This document shows positions 24,934-33,394 of a stretch of 64,000 nucleotides of DNA, one piece after another. Under the pieces are notes generated by a model. That model ran no database searches. It saw nothing but the letters and a program-made list of their open reading frames with translations, and had not been told where the DNA came from. The stretch is from the NCBI RefSeq assembly GCF_021295315.1, contig NZ_JAIMJA010000013.1:1-64000 (forward strand), in the 5' to 3' direction. A program made the translations under genes and the position numbers. Source of the stretch: Motilimonas cestriensis. Lineage in GTDB: Bacteria; Pseudomonadota; Gammaproteobacteria; Enterobacterales; CBDFNC01. Within the stretch, counting starts at the first letter, position 1. The number at the start of each line of letters is the position of its first letter.

Positions 24934-25695
24934 CTAGTTGCGTTGATGCGCAGGGGGCACGCTATCTTGCTGACCAATATTAGCTGCTGGCTGTGGTACC
25001 ACTTTGTTTAGTGCTAAGCGTAGCCTTTCAACAATTACGTCAGGAGTATCTTTTTGTAAGGCAATATAGAGTGGTTTGGATATTTCTTTTAGGTTTAGAA
25101 CCGCTTCAAAGTCATTTGGATCTAGCTGCAGTTTCGTAAGGCGATACTGAAATGAATTAATTTCTGCCGCAAGGTAATCAATGCGACCCGCGAGCAGTTG
25201 CCGAATCCCATTTTCCTCAGAGTTGATCACTTGCACAGTCAACCCTTGCTGTTGTAAATAGGCCGTTTTCACATCTTGGCGTAAGCCACCGATTTTACTG
25301 TTCGATAAATCAGATAAGGTATTGGGCTTAGGGTTGTTAGTACCCTTAAGGGCAAAAATTTTAACATCGAACTTTACAATTTCTCCTACCCATTTAAATA
25401 AAGCTTCGCGCTCTGGCGTTCGGGCAACATTGATCAATAAGGAGTTCGGTGCTAGTTGCGATCTTACATAAGCACGTGCCCAAGGGAATATAACTACGTC
25501 ATGGTCCATTTTCGCCGCTGTTAAAACCTGTCTAACAAGATTAACGGATACGCCACTCACGCGCCCCTGATCCAAATAGCTAAAGGGTGGGAAGATGGAG
25601 GCAAAAACTTGTATCTTAGGATTATTTTCAGATGACAGAGCTGCATTGGTATAACAATAAATCAGCAGAAAAATTAACCATTTGGCTAGTCTCAT
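24934..25695 (-). CDS. Periplasmic solute-binding protein, SBP_bac_3 family
   Basis: The 253-aa protein has a signal peptide and the PBP2 pattern: IQVFASIFPPFSYLDQG, VSVNLVRQVL, VVIFPWARAYVRS, SLLINVARTPEREALFKWVG and GRIDYLAAEIN. It lacks neighbouring transporter genes. The start is the ATG at 25695; the GTG one codon earlier is less likely. Proteins with FPWARA..RS belong to a group annotated as polar amino acid binding or as uncharacterised periplasmic proteins. Confidence 0.82.
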   Translation of the reverse strand: MRLAKWLIFLLIYCYTNAALSSENNPKIQVFASIFPPFSYLDQGRVSGVSVNLVRQVLTAAKMDHDVVIFPWARAYVRSQLAPNSLLINVARTPEREALFKWVGEIVKFDVKIFALKGTNNPKPNTLSDLSNSKIGGLRQDVKTAYLQQQGLTVQVINSEENGIRQLLAGRIDYLAAEINSFQYRLTKLQLDPNDFEAVLNLKEISKPLYIALQKDTPDVIVERLRLALNKVVPQPAANIGQQDSVPPAHQRN

Positions 25696-25903
25696 CACTC
25701 TACCTTAGTTAAGGACAATATTATTAGTTTAGACTGTGTGATGAAACCCACCAAAACGCAAGTAAGTAACCTCAGTTTTGCTTAAGCTTATTACGAACTT
25801 TTTAGGCCTTGTTTGGGTCTATTTACCGCGTTTTTGCAGGCAAAATATACTATTTTGCTTATCCAGAACTCGGGTTAGGTGGTTTCAGCGGCATTTTTAA
25901 TGC

Positions 25904-26185
25904 AAAAAAAAGCGATGCCTTGCGGCATCGCTTCAGATTGTCACATCATCTAATCCTTGATGAGTGTGCTCCCTGCTTTTTCTGACTATGTTGGCTCTCT
26001 ATCCTTAGAGTTGCACTTGTTGGTTATCCTTAACCTAACAGACCTTCCTGATCTGTTTTCTATCTCCGTCCTGGAGGTGTCCCTTTGCTACATCGTGTAG
26101 CTGTCCTTACATCTTCCTTAATTGCCAAACTTCCTGTCTGACATAAATACTCGACATCCTGTTAAGTATTCTTGCTTCCTTTCGC
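25904..26185 (-). ncRNA. csrB: CsrB/RsmB-family regulatory RNA
   Basis: On the minus strand about 280 bases contain 13 GGA motifs, mostly AGGA, many in hairpin loops: GGTTA-AGGA-TAACC, CTCTA-AGGA-TAGAG and CAGATC-AGGAA-GGTCTG are perfect CsrA-binding hairpins. The RNA ends in the terminator GCGATGCC-GCAA-GGCATCGC plus eight Ts (25904-25932). No ORF fits this strand. Such RNAs sequester the translational repressor CsrA/RsmA and are switched on by BarA-UvrY (GacS-GacA) signalling. The 5' end is placed from the -10 element and is accurate to a few bases. Confidence 0.92.
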
Positions 26186-26190
26186 GATTA

Positions 26191-26235
26191 AATATACAGG
26201 TTTTCCGTAAGGTAAATACCCAGCCTCCTAGGAGG
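26191..26235 (-). promoter_or_regulatory. csrB promoter region with CCTCCTAGGAGG palindrome
   Basis: A TATATT -10 (26191-26196) lies just upstream of the inferred RNA start, with no good -35. A perfect 12-bp palindrome CCTCCTAGGAGG (26224-26235) is centred near -45. No TGTAAG-type UvrY box is visible in the next 300 bases, which is unusual for a CsrB gene. Confidence 0.5.
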
Positions 26236-26374
26236 AAACATGACGGAGCGCACGAAATGCAAATGATAAAAATTAAGTTGAATAAAAACAATAGCTTATT
26301 TTTTCAATAATTCGACGAATTGCAGTAGGACACTAGAATATGCCACAACCGCTATGGCGGATCTCGCACAAGGT

Positions 26375-26730
26375 TTTTGTGGAGTGATATTTATATCGTG
26401 AATCTGATGCGCTGAGCGCGCTGGTTCGCTGTATAAATACAGCTCCTTGTATGTTGAACTTGTTGACTCGTGTTTTTTGTGGGACCTGAGCTTGCTCAGG
26501 GAATTTGTGATATTCGCAGAGCAAGCTCTGCTCCTACAGGTACATCACAGAGAATTGGCTGGCTGTTGTAGGAGCGATATTTATATCGCGAATCGTATGC
26601 GTTGTGCGCGCTGGTTCGCTGTATAAATACACCTACAGGTGCATTAGAAATACTGGGTCGTTGCAGCGGAATGCTGTTGTAGGGGGTGTATGGACTCATC
26701 TCCACGCGGGAGATGCGGTATAAATAAAGC
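26375..26730 (+). repeat. REP-like repeat cluster
   Basis: This cluster contains GGAG-GATATTTATATCG-GAATC units followed by GCGCTGAGCGCGCTG, then GCTGTATAAATACAGC, a spacer with ACTCGTGTTTTTTGTGGG, and a second type CTGAGCTTGCTCAGG / GAGCAAGCTCTGCTCCTACA. A further unit starts at 26567, and a decayed one runs to about 26730. The first 170 bases repeat the unit at 15814-15945 in the opposite orientation. Confidence 0.75.
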
Positions 26731-26761
26731 GCCTACCGATCCGTTGTGCCATGCTGGCTAT

Positions 26762-27130
26762 CTAATTTATCTGCAACGGAATAGCCACAACCTGAAACTC
26801 ATCTTCATAAATCACAGTGCCGGGAGCGTCCGAACGTAATTCGGTCACCTGTAAACCACATTTTTCAACAAGTGGGACGATGGTTTTTACGCGAGAAATA
26901 ATTTCGCTCTGCGTCTGTTTAAACCAACAGACGCCCTTTAAATTTTCTGTCTGATCAAAAATATCAGGTGTCGTAAAAGCACTTTGCAGCCAATCAAGAT
27001 GATCATTTAACATCATTTGGTCTAAACCTTGAAGCTTAGCTTCTCTGCCGATGCGGAAAGCAACGCCAAGTATCCCTTGATTAATGCCGGACTGCTTATT
27101 TAGATGGTCAACAACAAAGCGTACAAACAT
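26762..27130 (-). CDS. Conserved hypothetical protein (YEDE..VVA.P family)
   Basis: The 122-aa cytoplasmic protein has FVVDHLN at the start, a helical middle, GVCWFKQTQSEIISRV, and a conserved end GTVIYEDEFQVVAIP. I recall this pattern, with CWF followed by a helix and PG.V.YED..QVVA.P, from a widespread bacterial family without a known role. It is isolated between two REP-like clusters. RBS AGGGA lies a few bases before the ATG. Confidence 0.7.
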   Translation of the reverse strand: MFVRFVVDHLNKQSGINQGILGVAFRIGREAKLQGLDQMMLNDHLDWLQSAFTTPDIFDQTENLKGVCWFKQTQSEIISRVKTIVPLVEKCGLQVTELRSDAPGTVIYEDEFQVVAIPLQIN

Positions 27131-27186
27131 AGTTCATTCCCTGAATCGATAATTAATAAGTTAGTGCTATTTGAACGCAAATAGTA

Positions 27187-27465
27187 GCCATTATCGAGCT
27201 ATTTATATCGCGAATCTTATGCGCTGGGCGCGCTGTTTCGCTGTATAAATACAGCTACAGGTGCATCACAGAGAATTGGTTGGCTGTTGTAGGAGATATT
27301 TATATCGCGAATTTTATGCACTGAGCGCGCTGTTTCGCTGTATAAATACAGCGCCTACAGATACATCACAGATAATTGGCTGGCTGTTGTAGGAGATATT
27401 TATATCGTGAATCGTCTGCGCGGGGCATGCTAATTCACGCTATAAATACCGCTCCCATACACTCA
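27187..27465 (+). repeat. REP-like tandem array with 100-bp period
   Basis: Three successive units contain ATTTATATCGCGAAT, GCGCGCTGTTTCGCTGTATA and AAATACAGC, joined by CATCACAGA-AATTGG-TGGCTG linkers. The block TGGCTGTTGTAGGAGATATT starts at 27281 and again at 27381, giving a period of exactly 100 bases. The first unit is truncated at its left edge. The array lies just after the end of the gts operon. Confidence 0.85.
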
Positions 27466-27466
27466 G

Positions 27467-28585
27467 TTAAAGCAAAATATTCCTTTCGCTGTCGGGGTCA
27501 AAAAAACTGGCTTTACTGACATCTATCATTAAATCAAGATCTTGACCTGCAGTAATGCTGAGGTCGGGGGCAAGGCGACAATGCACGGCATGATCGTTGA
27601 TGGTAATTTGCGCGATGGTCTCGGGGCCGGTGGGCTCTAAAATTTCAATATTAAAGCGCGCCGCTGAGATCAAGTCGGTTTCGCTATGGTGGGATAGCTG
27701 CTGACTAATATGTTCAGGGCGCAGGCCTAGCATCAGTTTTTTACCCACGTATGTTTTTAGCTTATCAGGCAAGGCCAACAGCTGCGCTTTGCCATCGCTG
27801 CCTGTTAGCTCGGTGCAGGCATGGGCGTCGCTATTTTCTAGTACGGTGATCGGCACAAAGTTCATTGATGGTGAGCCCATAAAGCCGGCGACAAACATAT
27901 TGGTGGGGTGGTTATAAATTTCATAGGGGCTGCCAAGTTGCTGCACTTCCCCGGCTTTCATTACCGCGATGCGATCGGCCAAGGTCATGGCTTCAATTTG
28001 GTCGTGGGTAACATACACTATGGTCGTGCCAAGGCGCTGGTGGAGTTTTTTCACTTCGGTGCGCATTTCTACCCGTAGTTTGGCATCTAAATTACTTAAC
28101 GGCTCGTCAAACAAATACAGTTTTGGTCGCCGCGCAAGGGCTCGGCCCATGGCGACACGTTGCTGCTGACCACCCGAAAGCTGGCTGGGTTTGCGGTCGA
28201 GCAGATGATCGATTTGTAATAATTCTGATACCCGTTTAATTTCAGCATCAATTTCAGTGGTAGGGGTTTTGCGAATTTTTAAACCAAAGGCCATGTTTTC
28301 TCGCACCGTCATGTTGGGGTACAAGGCGTAGGATTGAAACACCATGGCGATGTCGCGATCTTTTGGTGCAAGGCCAGATACATCAACGTCGTTAATGCGA
28401 ATTTCGCCCGAGCTGATGTCTTCCAGTCCGGCAATGGTGTTCATTAAGGTAGATTTACCGCAGCCGGAAGGGCCGACCAAAATCAGAAACTCACCCGGCT
28501 CAATGCTGATATTAATGCCTTTAAGGGTTTCTAAATCCGATTTCGGATAGGTTTTACGAATATCAATAAGGTCTAGTTTGGCCAT
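27467..28585 (-). CDS. gtsD: Sugar ABC transporter ATPase (MalK/UgpC/GtsD type)
   Basis: The 372-aa ATPase has Walker A GPSGCGKST, Q-loop VFQSYALYPNMTV, signature LSGGQQQRVAMGRAL, Walker B YLFDEPLSNLDAKL and H-loop VYVTHDQIEAM. A MalK-type C-terminal regulatory domain with LGLRPEHI follows. It energises import of the sugar carried by the GtsA-like protein and is the last gene of a four-gene operon, seven bases after the second permease. Some such ATPases are shared among several importers. Confidence 0.92.
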   Translation of the reverse strand: MAKLDLIDIRKTYPKSDLETLKGINISIEPGEFLILVGPSGCGKSTLMNTIAGLEDISSGEIRINDVDVSGLAPKDRDIAMVFQSYALYPNMTVRENMAFGLKIRKTPTTEIDAEIKRVSELLQIDHLLDRKPSQLSGGQQQRVAMGRALARRPKLYLFDEPLSNLDAKLRVEMRTEVKKLHQRLGTTIVYVTHDQIEAMTLADRIAVMKAGEVQQLGSPYEIYNHPTNMFVAGFMGSPSMNFVPITVLENSDAHACTELTGSDGKAQLLALPDKLKTYVGKKLMLGLRPEHISQQLSHHSETDLISAARFNIEILEPTGPETIAQITINDHAVHCRLAPDLSITAGQDLDLMIDVSKASFFDPDSERNILL

Positions 28586-28591
28586 TTTAAA

Positions 28592-29467
28592 TTATCCTTT
28601 AACTGAGCCGGCGGTTAGCCCACGTACAAAATATTTACCTGCGACGAAATACACGAATAGGGTAGGTAGTGCGGCGATGATGGCGGCGGCCATATCGACG
28701 TTGTAGGCTTTGACGCCGGTGCTGGTATTCACCAAGTTATTCAGTGCCACCGTGATCGGCTGACTGTCTGCGCCGGAATACACCACACCAAATAAGAAAT
28801 CGTTCCAAATGGAAGTGAATTGCCAAATGATGGTAACCATGATGATCGGCTTGGAAATGGGCAGCAAAATCGCCCAAAAAATGGTGAAGAACCCCGCGCC
28901 ATCTAGCTTGGCAGCTTTGACTAATTCATCTGGCACGTTGATGTAGTAGTTACGGAAAAACAGCGTGGTAAAGGCCACGCCATAAATAACGTGTACCAGT
29001 ACTAATCCTGTCGTTGTATTGGCAAGGCCTAATTTTCCTAACATGGCGGCCATGGGGAGTAATACGAGTTGAAATGGTAAAAAGCAGCCAAATAACATCA
29101 GGCTAAAGAATAAATCTGAGCCTTTAAAGCGCCATTTGCTGATCACATAGCCGTTAAATGCACCAATAAAAGTGGATATCAGCACCGCTGGCACCACCAT
29201 TTTAATGCTGTTCCAAAAGTAGCCTTTAATGCCGTCACAGGTAACGCCAGTACAAGCGGTGCCCCAAGCGGCTTGCCAGCTGTCGGTTACCCATTCTTGC
29301 GGCAAGCTGATTAAGCTACCGGTGCGAATGTCGGTGCCGGTTTTAAACGAGGTGACCAGCATGACAAACAGCGGCAATAGATAGACTAAGGCCATCAGTG
29401 CGAGTACGCCGTAAATTAACCAGCGGCCAAGGCCGTTTTCGCCTTGTGAAGTTGATGAACTATGCAT
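28592..29467 (-). CDS. gtsC: Sugar ABC transporter permease, GtsC/MalG-like
   Basis: The 291-aa inner-membrane permease has six spans and the EAA loop YYINVPDELVKAAKLDGAGF followed by FFTIFWAILLPISKP. This belongs to the MalG class that ends near the ATPase contact. It overlaps the other permease gene by eight bases. The two permeases form the channel of the importer. Confidence 0.92.
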   Translation of the reverse strand: MHSSSTSQGENGLGRWLIYGVLALMALVYLLPLFVMLVTSFKTGTDIRTGSLISLPQEWVTDSWQAAWGTACTGVTCDGIKGYFWNSIKMVVPAVLISTFIGAFNGYVISKWRFKGSDLFFSLMLFGCFLPFQLVLLPMAAMLGKLGLANTTTGLVLVHVIYGVAFTTLFFRNYYINVPDELVKAAKLDGAGFFTIFWAILLPISKPIIMVTIIWQFTSIWNDFLFGVVYSGADSQPITVALNNLVNTSTGVKAYNVDMAAAIIAALPTLFVYFVAGKYFVRGLTAGSVKG

Positions 29468-30386
29468 TGCGTTTACCTCGCAGCTCTGAATAAAGGTAAG
29501 GAACTAAGATGGCTAAGATCCCAGCCAACATCATGATGGCACTGGCTGCGCCCAAGCCCATTTGGCCACGGGTGAAACTGTGGGAATACATAAACAATGC
29601 CGGTAGATCCGACGAGTAGCCCGGCCCGCCGGAGGTGAGGGCGGTGACTAAGTCGAAGCTTTTAATGGCAAGGTGCGACAAGATAATGATCGCGCTGAAA
29701 AACACCGGACGCAGGCAAGGCAAGATAATGCTCCAGTAAATGCGCGGTTTACTGGCACCGTCGATTTGCGCCGCGTTAATAATACTGCTGTCGATGCCGC
29801 GTAATCCGGCTAAAAATAACGCCATAACAAAACCTGAGCTTTGCCACACGGCGGCGATCACTAAGGTGTAAACGGCCATGTCGGAATTAACCAGCCAGTC
29901 GAATTTAAAATCGGTAAAGCCCATTTGATGCACTAAATTTTCCAGGCCCAAACCGGGGTTGAGGATCCACTTCCATGCGGTACCTGTGACGATAAAAGAT
30001 AACGCCATGGGATAGAGGTAAATGGTGCGGATCATGCCTTCTTGTTGGATCTTTTGATCTAAGAAGATCGCCAGTAACACGCCAATAAGCAGGCAGATCG
30101 CAATAAACAAGCCGCCAAAGATCAACAGATTTTCACAAGCGGTGATCCATCGATCGTTATTTAACAAGCGCTCATACTGGCGCCAGCCAACAAAATCGAA
30201 CTGAGGTAAAAAGCGCGATTTTGTAAACGACAGTAAACCGGTCCAAATAACAAAGCCATACACACAAATTAAGGTGACGACTATGGTCGGTGACAAAATG
30301 AGCTTAGGTAACCAGACCTGCATTTTATCTTGCCAAGGGGTGGTACTGGCGAGCGGCGCTGGCGTATTAGTATGAGTTACAGGCAT
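29460..30386 (-). CDS. gtsB: Sugar ABC transporter permease, GtsB/MalF-like
   Basis: The 308-aa permease has a proline-rich hydrophilic N-terminus, six spans and the EAA loop LRGIDSSIINAAQIDGASKP. It pairs with the downstream permease. Between it and gtsA lies a hairpin that should lower its transcript level relative to the binding protein. Confidence 0.92.
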   Translation of the reverse strand: MPVTHTNTPAPLASTTPWQDKMQVWLPKLILSPTIVVTLICVYGFVIWTGLLSFTKSRFLPQFDFVGWRQYERLLNNDRWITACENLLIFGGLFIAICLLIGVLLAIFLDQKIQQEGMIRTIYLYPMALSFIVTGTAWKWILNPGLGLENLVHQMGFTDFKFDWLVNSDMAVYTLVIAAVWQSSGFVMALFLAGLRGIDSSIINAAQIDGASKPRIYWSIILPCLRPVFFSAIIILSHLAIKSFDLVTALTSGGPGYSSDLPALFMYSHSFTRGQMGLGAASAIMMLAGILAILVPYLYSELRGKRNA

Positions 30387-30394
30387 AAATAAAA

Positions 30395-30414
30395 CAGCCC
30401 TTTTGCAAGGGCTG
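30395..30414 (-). terminator. Intercistronic hairpin between gtsA and gtsB (attenuating terminator)
   Basis: CAGCCCTT and AAGGGCTG pair perfectly around a four-base loop, followed on the minus strand by TTTTATT. It probably terminates or stabilises part of the transcripts, so binding protein is made in excess of permease. Confidence 0.7.
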
Positions 30415-30421
30415 GCTCCGA

Positions 30422-31663
30422 TTACATAGCGTCTTCAACAACGTCAGCGAGTAAGTTGGCGGTGTCTTGTGCGCTAATGTTGTCGCTGTTGTAGTAGTTA
30501 GTTAGCACGTCGTACATGGCACCTTGAATGGCGCTGGTGGTGGCCATGCCGTGAGCAAAGCTTGGCACTAAGTCACCTGATGTGGCGCTAGCTTTAAAGG
30601 TGTCCATGGAGTCGAGCGCACACTGGTCAAACTTGCTTAAATCCATGTCGGTACGAACTGGAATGGAGCCTTTGTTGAGGTTGAACACTTCTTGAAACTC
30701 GGGGGTTAAGATAGTTTTGGCCAAGTCGTTTTGCGCCGCCATTGCACCTTTGTCTTTTTGTTTGAACATGGCAAAGCTGTCAACGTTAAAGGTAAATTGG
30801 CCTTGGGTGCCGGGAGCCGGAACACAAACAAAGTCAACGCCTGGTTTTTTACCTGCGGCAATGAATTCTCCTTTGGCCCAGTCACCCATAATTTGCATAC
30901 CGGCTTGACCGGTAATCACCATGTTGGTAGCGATGTTCCAATCACGCCCTGATGCAGCTTGATCGGTGTAGCCTTTCATTTTTTTGAAAATGGTTAGTGC
31001 TTCGACCATTTTTTTGCCCTTTAGCACCGCCATATCATGATCGACAAAGGCTTTACGGTAGTCAGCTGAACCGAGAATTTCTAATGCCACCGCTTCAAAT
31101 AAGGTAGCTTCTTGCCAAGGTTGACCACCTTGAGCGAGGGGAATGACGCCTGCCGCTTTAAGTTTGTCGGCGGCAACAAAAAACTCATCTAAATTAGTTG
31201 GTATTTTTGCACCTGCTTTTTCAAACACGGCAGGATTTGCCCATAGCCAGTTTACGCGATGCACATTGACGGGCACGGCAACATAGTGACTGTCATACTT
31301 CATGATATCGGTTACAACACTGGGGACAGATTGTTCCCAGCCTTCTTTTTTTGCGACTTCGTCTAAATTAGCGAGGTAATCTAATTCGGCCCATTCTTGA
31401 ATATCGTGACCTTTAATCTGTGCTGCGGTTGGCGCATTGCCCGATACCACGCGAGTTTTAAGTACCGTCATGGCGCTTTCACCACCACCACCGGCAACGG
31501 CAAAATCTTTCCAGCTATGACCTTGTTGCTCCATCATTTGTTTTAATACGGCGACAGATTTGGCTTCGCCACCAGACGTCCACCAATGTAGCACTTCCAC
31601 TTCTCCTGCGGTGGCGGAGCCGGCTGCGAATGTCATGGCTAAAAATAGGGTTTTCAATTTCAT
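30422..31663 (-). CDS. gtsA: Glucose/sugar ABC transporter periplasmic binding protein, GtsA-like
   Basis: The 413-aa protein has a signal peptide ([19 protein letters not shown]) and the GtsA-type start [20 protein letters not shown], with [37 protein letters not shown] and [15 protein letters not shown]. Pseudomonas GtsA binds glucose. The exact sugar here is inferred. The start at 31663 is chosen for GGAGAAAG just upstream. It heads the gts operon and has a paralogue in the two-component operon at 19585-20892. Confidence 0.92.
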   Translation of the reverse strand: MKLKTLFLAMTFAAGSATAGEVEVLHWWTSGGEAKSVAVLKQMMEQQGHSWKDFAVAGGGGESAMTVLKTRVVSGNAPTAAQIKGHDIQEWAELDYLANLDEVAKKEGWEQSVPSVVTDIMKYDSHYVAVPVNVHRVNWLWANPAVFEKAGAKIPTNLDEFFVAADKLKAAGVIPLAQGGQPWQEATLFEAVALEILGSADYRKAFVDHDMAVLKGKKMVEALTIFKKMKGYTDQAASGRDWNIATNMVITGQAGMQIMGDWAKGEFIAAGKKPGVDFVCVPAPGTQGQFTFNVDSFAMFKQKDKGAMAAQNDLAKTILTPEFQEVFNLNKGSIPVRTDMDLSKFDQCALDSMDTFKASATSGDLVPSFAHGMATTSAIQGAMYDVLTNYYNSDNISAQDTANLLADVVEDAM

Positions 31664-31788
31664 GATCTTTCTCCGTTGCAACAATGTATTTGCTCTAAAG
31701 CGATTTCGCGAAGTGATACTCGTGAAATGATCTTCGTGAACCGATTCTCGTAAAGCGACGATGCGCTTAATGATCTGATTGTTTTCAG

Positions 31789-31858
31789 GATAAAGTGTAG
31801 AAGGCGTTCAGAAACAAGTTGGTAACAAAGTGCCTTTTTATGTAAATTTTTAGTTACA
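31789..31858 (-). promoter_or_regulatory. Promoter of the gts operon with upstream palindrome
   Basis: On the minus strand TTGTTT (31812-31817) and TTTATC (31789-31794) have a 17-base spacer. A palindrome TGTAAATTTTTAGTTACA (31841-31858) lies upstream at about -66. Its TGTAA-N8-TTACA plan equals that before the regulator operon. An activator site is likely; which regulator binds is not shown by the sequence. Confidence 0.55.
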
Positions 31859-32041
31859 TTTTTTTGGTTTTTTCTTCTATATAATTGATTTTGTTTTTGT
31901 ATGTGCTTTGTTTTTGTTGTTATTAAAATGTTAACTTTGTCGCATCGTGCTGATTTTATTGACGGGATTTTTAATAAGTCTTTAGTGCGCTTTTTAAGTA
32001 CAATATAGTTATACATTTTTGAATTAAGTAACCATCGAACT

Positions 32042-33346
32042 ATGCAGCCATCTCGCGACCTTTTTGCCCCACTTGGCTTAATGCCATCTTTGTTAACTCG
32101 TCTTGCCGCTCTTAATTATGTGCAGCCTACGCCGGTGCAAGCGCAGATTATTCCTGCGGCTTTAGCGGGCAAGGATGTGTTGGCAGGCGCGAATACTGGG
32201 TCGGGTAAAACGGCAGCATTTGCTTTGCCATTGTTGCAACGCTTAGCATTAGATAAAGCGCAACAAACAGACGTGAAGGGCAAGGGAAACCTCGTTCATA
32301 GTCTGATTTTGGTGCCCACTCGTGAACTAGCCCAGCAGGTTGCTGATGCGTGTCAGTCTTATGGTCAAACCTTACAACCACGTATTAAAGTGACCGCGGT
32401 GTTTGGTGGGGTGTCGGCTAATACACAAATGCTGGCATTACGCGGAGGCAGTGACATTATAGTGGCGACGCCGGGGCGGTTATTAGACTTAATTTCCAGC
32501 AATGCAATCAAATTAGATCAAGTTAAATCTTTAGTGTTAGATGAAGCTGACCGCTTATTAAGCCTAGGTTTTGCTGAAGAACTTATCGCGCTGTTAGATT
32601 TGCTGCCAAAACAAAAGCAAACCTTGTTGTTCTCGGCCACTTTTCCAGAAGAATTAAACGAATTAACGGCTAAGTTACTCACTAACCCGGTGTCAGTGCA
32701 ACTACAAAGCGAGCAAGAAAGCACCTTAGTTCAGCGCGTGATCACGGTAAATAAAAACCGTAAAACTCAGTTATTAGCTACGCTGATCAAAGAGAATGCT
32801 TGGTCGCAGGTGCTGATTTTTGCCAGTGCGAAAAAGACCTGTGATCGGTTGGCGCAAAAGCTGGAAAATGCGGGTATTAAGGCGCAGGTGTTCCATAGTG
32901 ATAAAGGCCAAGGCGCACGTAACCGTATTTTAACCGGTTTTAAAATCGGTGAGATTGATGTGCTGATTGCCACTGATATTGCCGCGCGCGGTATTGATAT
33001 TGATAAGTTACCGGTGGTAATTAACTACGAACTGCCACGTAGCCCAGCGGATTATATGCACCGTATTGGCCGCAGTGGTCGTGCTGGCGCGGCGGGTTTA
33101 GCGTTGTCGTTAATTGCTCATCATGAATACCAGCACTTTAAGTTAATCGAAAAGAAAAACAAATTGCGCTTGCCGCGTGAGCAATACCAAGGCTTTGAAG
33201 CCGATGCTGAGGCGCCGGAAGATTGCCCGTCACGATTAGAAAAGCCAGTTGTACCGCCAGCGGGTAGCGGTAAAAAGAAACGCAAAAAAGCCCAAGCAGC
33301 ACTAGACCCAACGGAAAATGCGTGGGCAAACTGGAATAAGAAATAG
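32042..33346 (+). CDS. DEAD-box ATP-dependent RNA helicase (RhlE-like)
   Basis: The 434-aa helicase has the Q-motif region (YVQPTPVQAQIIP), ANTGSGKTAAF, PTRELAQQ, TPGRLLD, VLDEADRLL, FSATF, IFASAKKT, ATDIAARGIDI and HRIGRSGR in order. A lysine-rich tail (GKKKRKKAQ) may bind RNA. It unwinds RNA in ribosome assembly or decay. The short tail fits RhlE-type proteins better than the long-tailed CsdA/DeaD. Confidence 0.92.
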   Translation: MQPSRDLFAPLGLMPSLLTRLAALNYVQPTPVQAQIIPAALAGKDVLAGANTGSGKTAAFALPLLQRLALDKAQQTDVKGKGNLVHSLILVPTRELAQQVADACQSYGQTLQPRIKVTAVFGGVSANTQMLALRGGSDIIVATPGRLLDLISSNAIKLDQVKSLVLDEADRLLSLGFAEELIALLDLLPKQKQTLLFSATFPEELNELTAKLLTNPVSVQLQSEQESTLVQRVITVNKNRKTQLLATLIKENAWSQVLIFASAKKTCDRLAQKLENAGIKAQVFHSDKGQGARNRILTGFKIGEIDVLIATDIAARGIDIDKLPVVINYELPRSPADYMHRIGRSGRAGAAGLALSLIAHHEYQHFKLIEKKNKLRLPREQYQGFEADAEAPEDCPSRLEKPVVPPAGSGKKKRKKAQAALDPTENAWANWNKK

Positions 33347-33394
33347 CTTATTTGAGTTAAGAGTTGAGCTAAGAATTAAGCTAAGGAGTCAGCG

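Noticed and set aside
26122-26310. 62-codon plus-strand ORF
   Set aside because: Antisense to the csrB RNA and its promoter, where RNA structure explains the sequence.
31660-32016. 118-codon minus-strand ORF upstream of gtsA
   Set aside because: Covers the gts promoter and palindrome, is Lys/Arg-rich from AT-rich DNA and overlaps the gtsA start.
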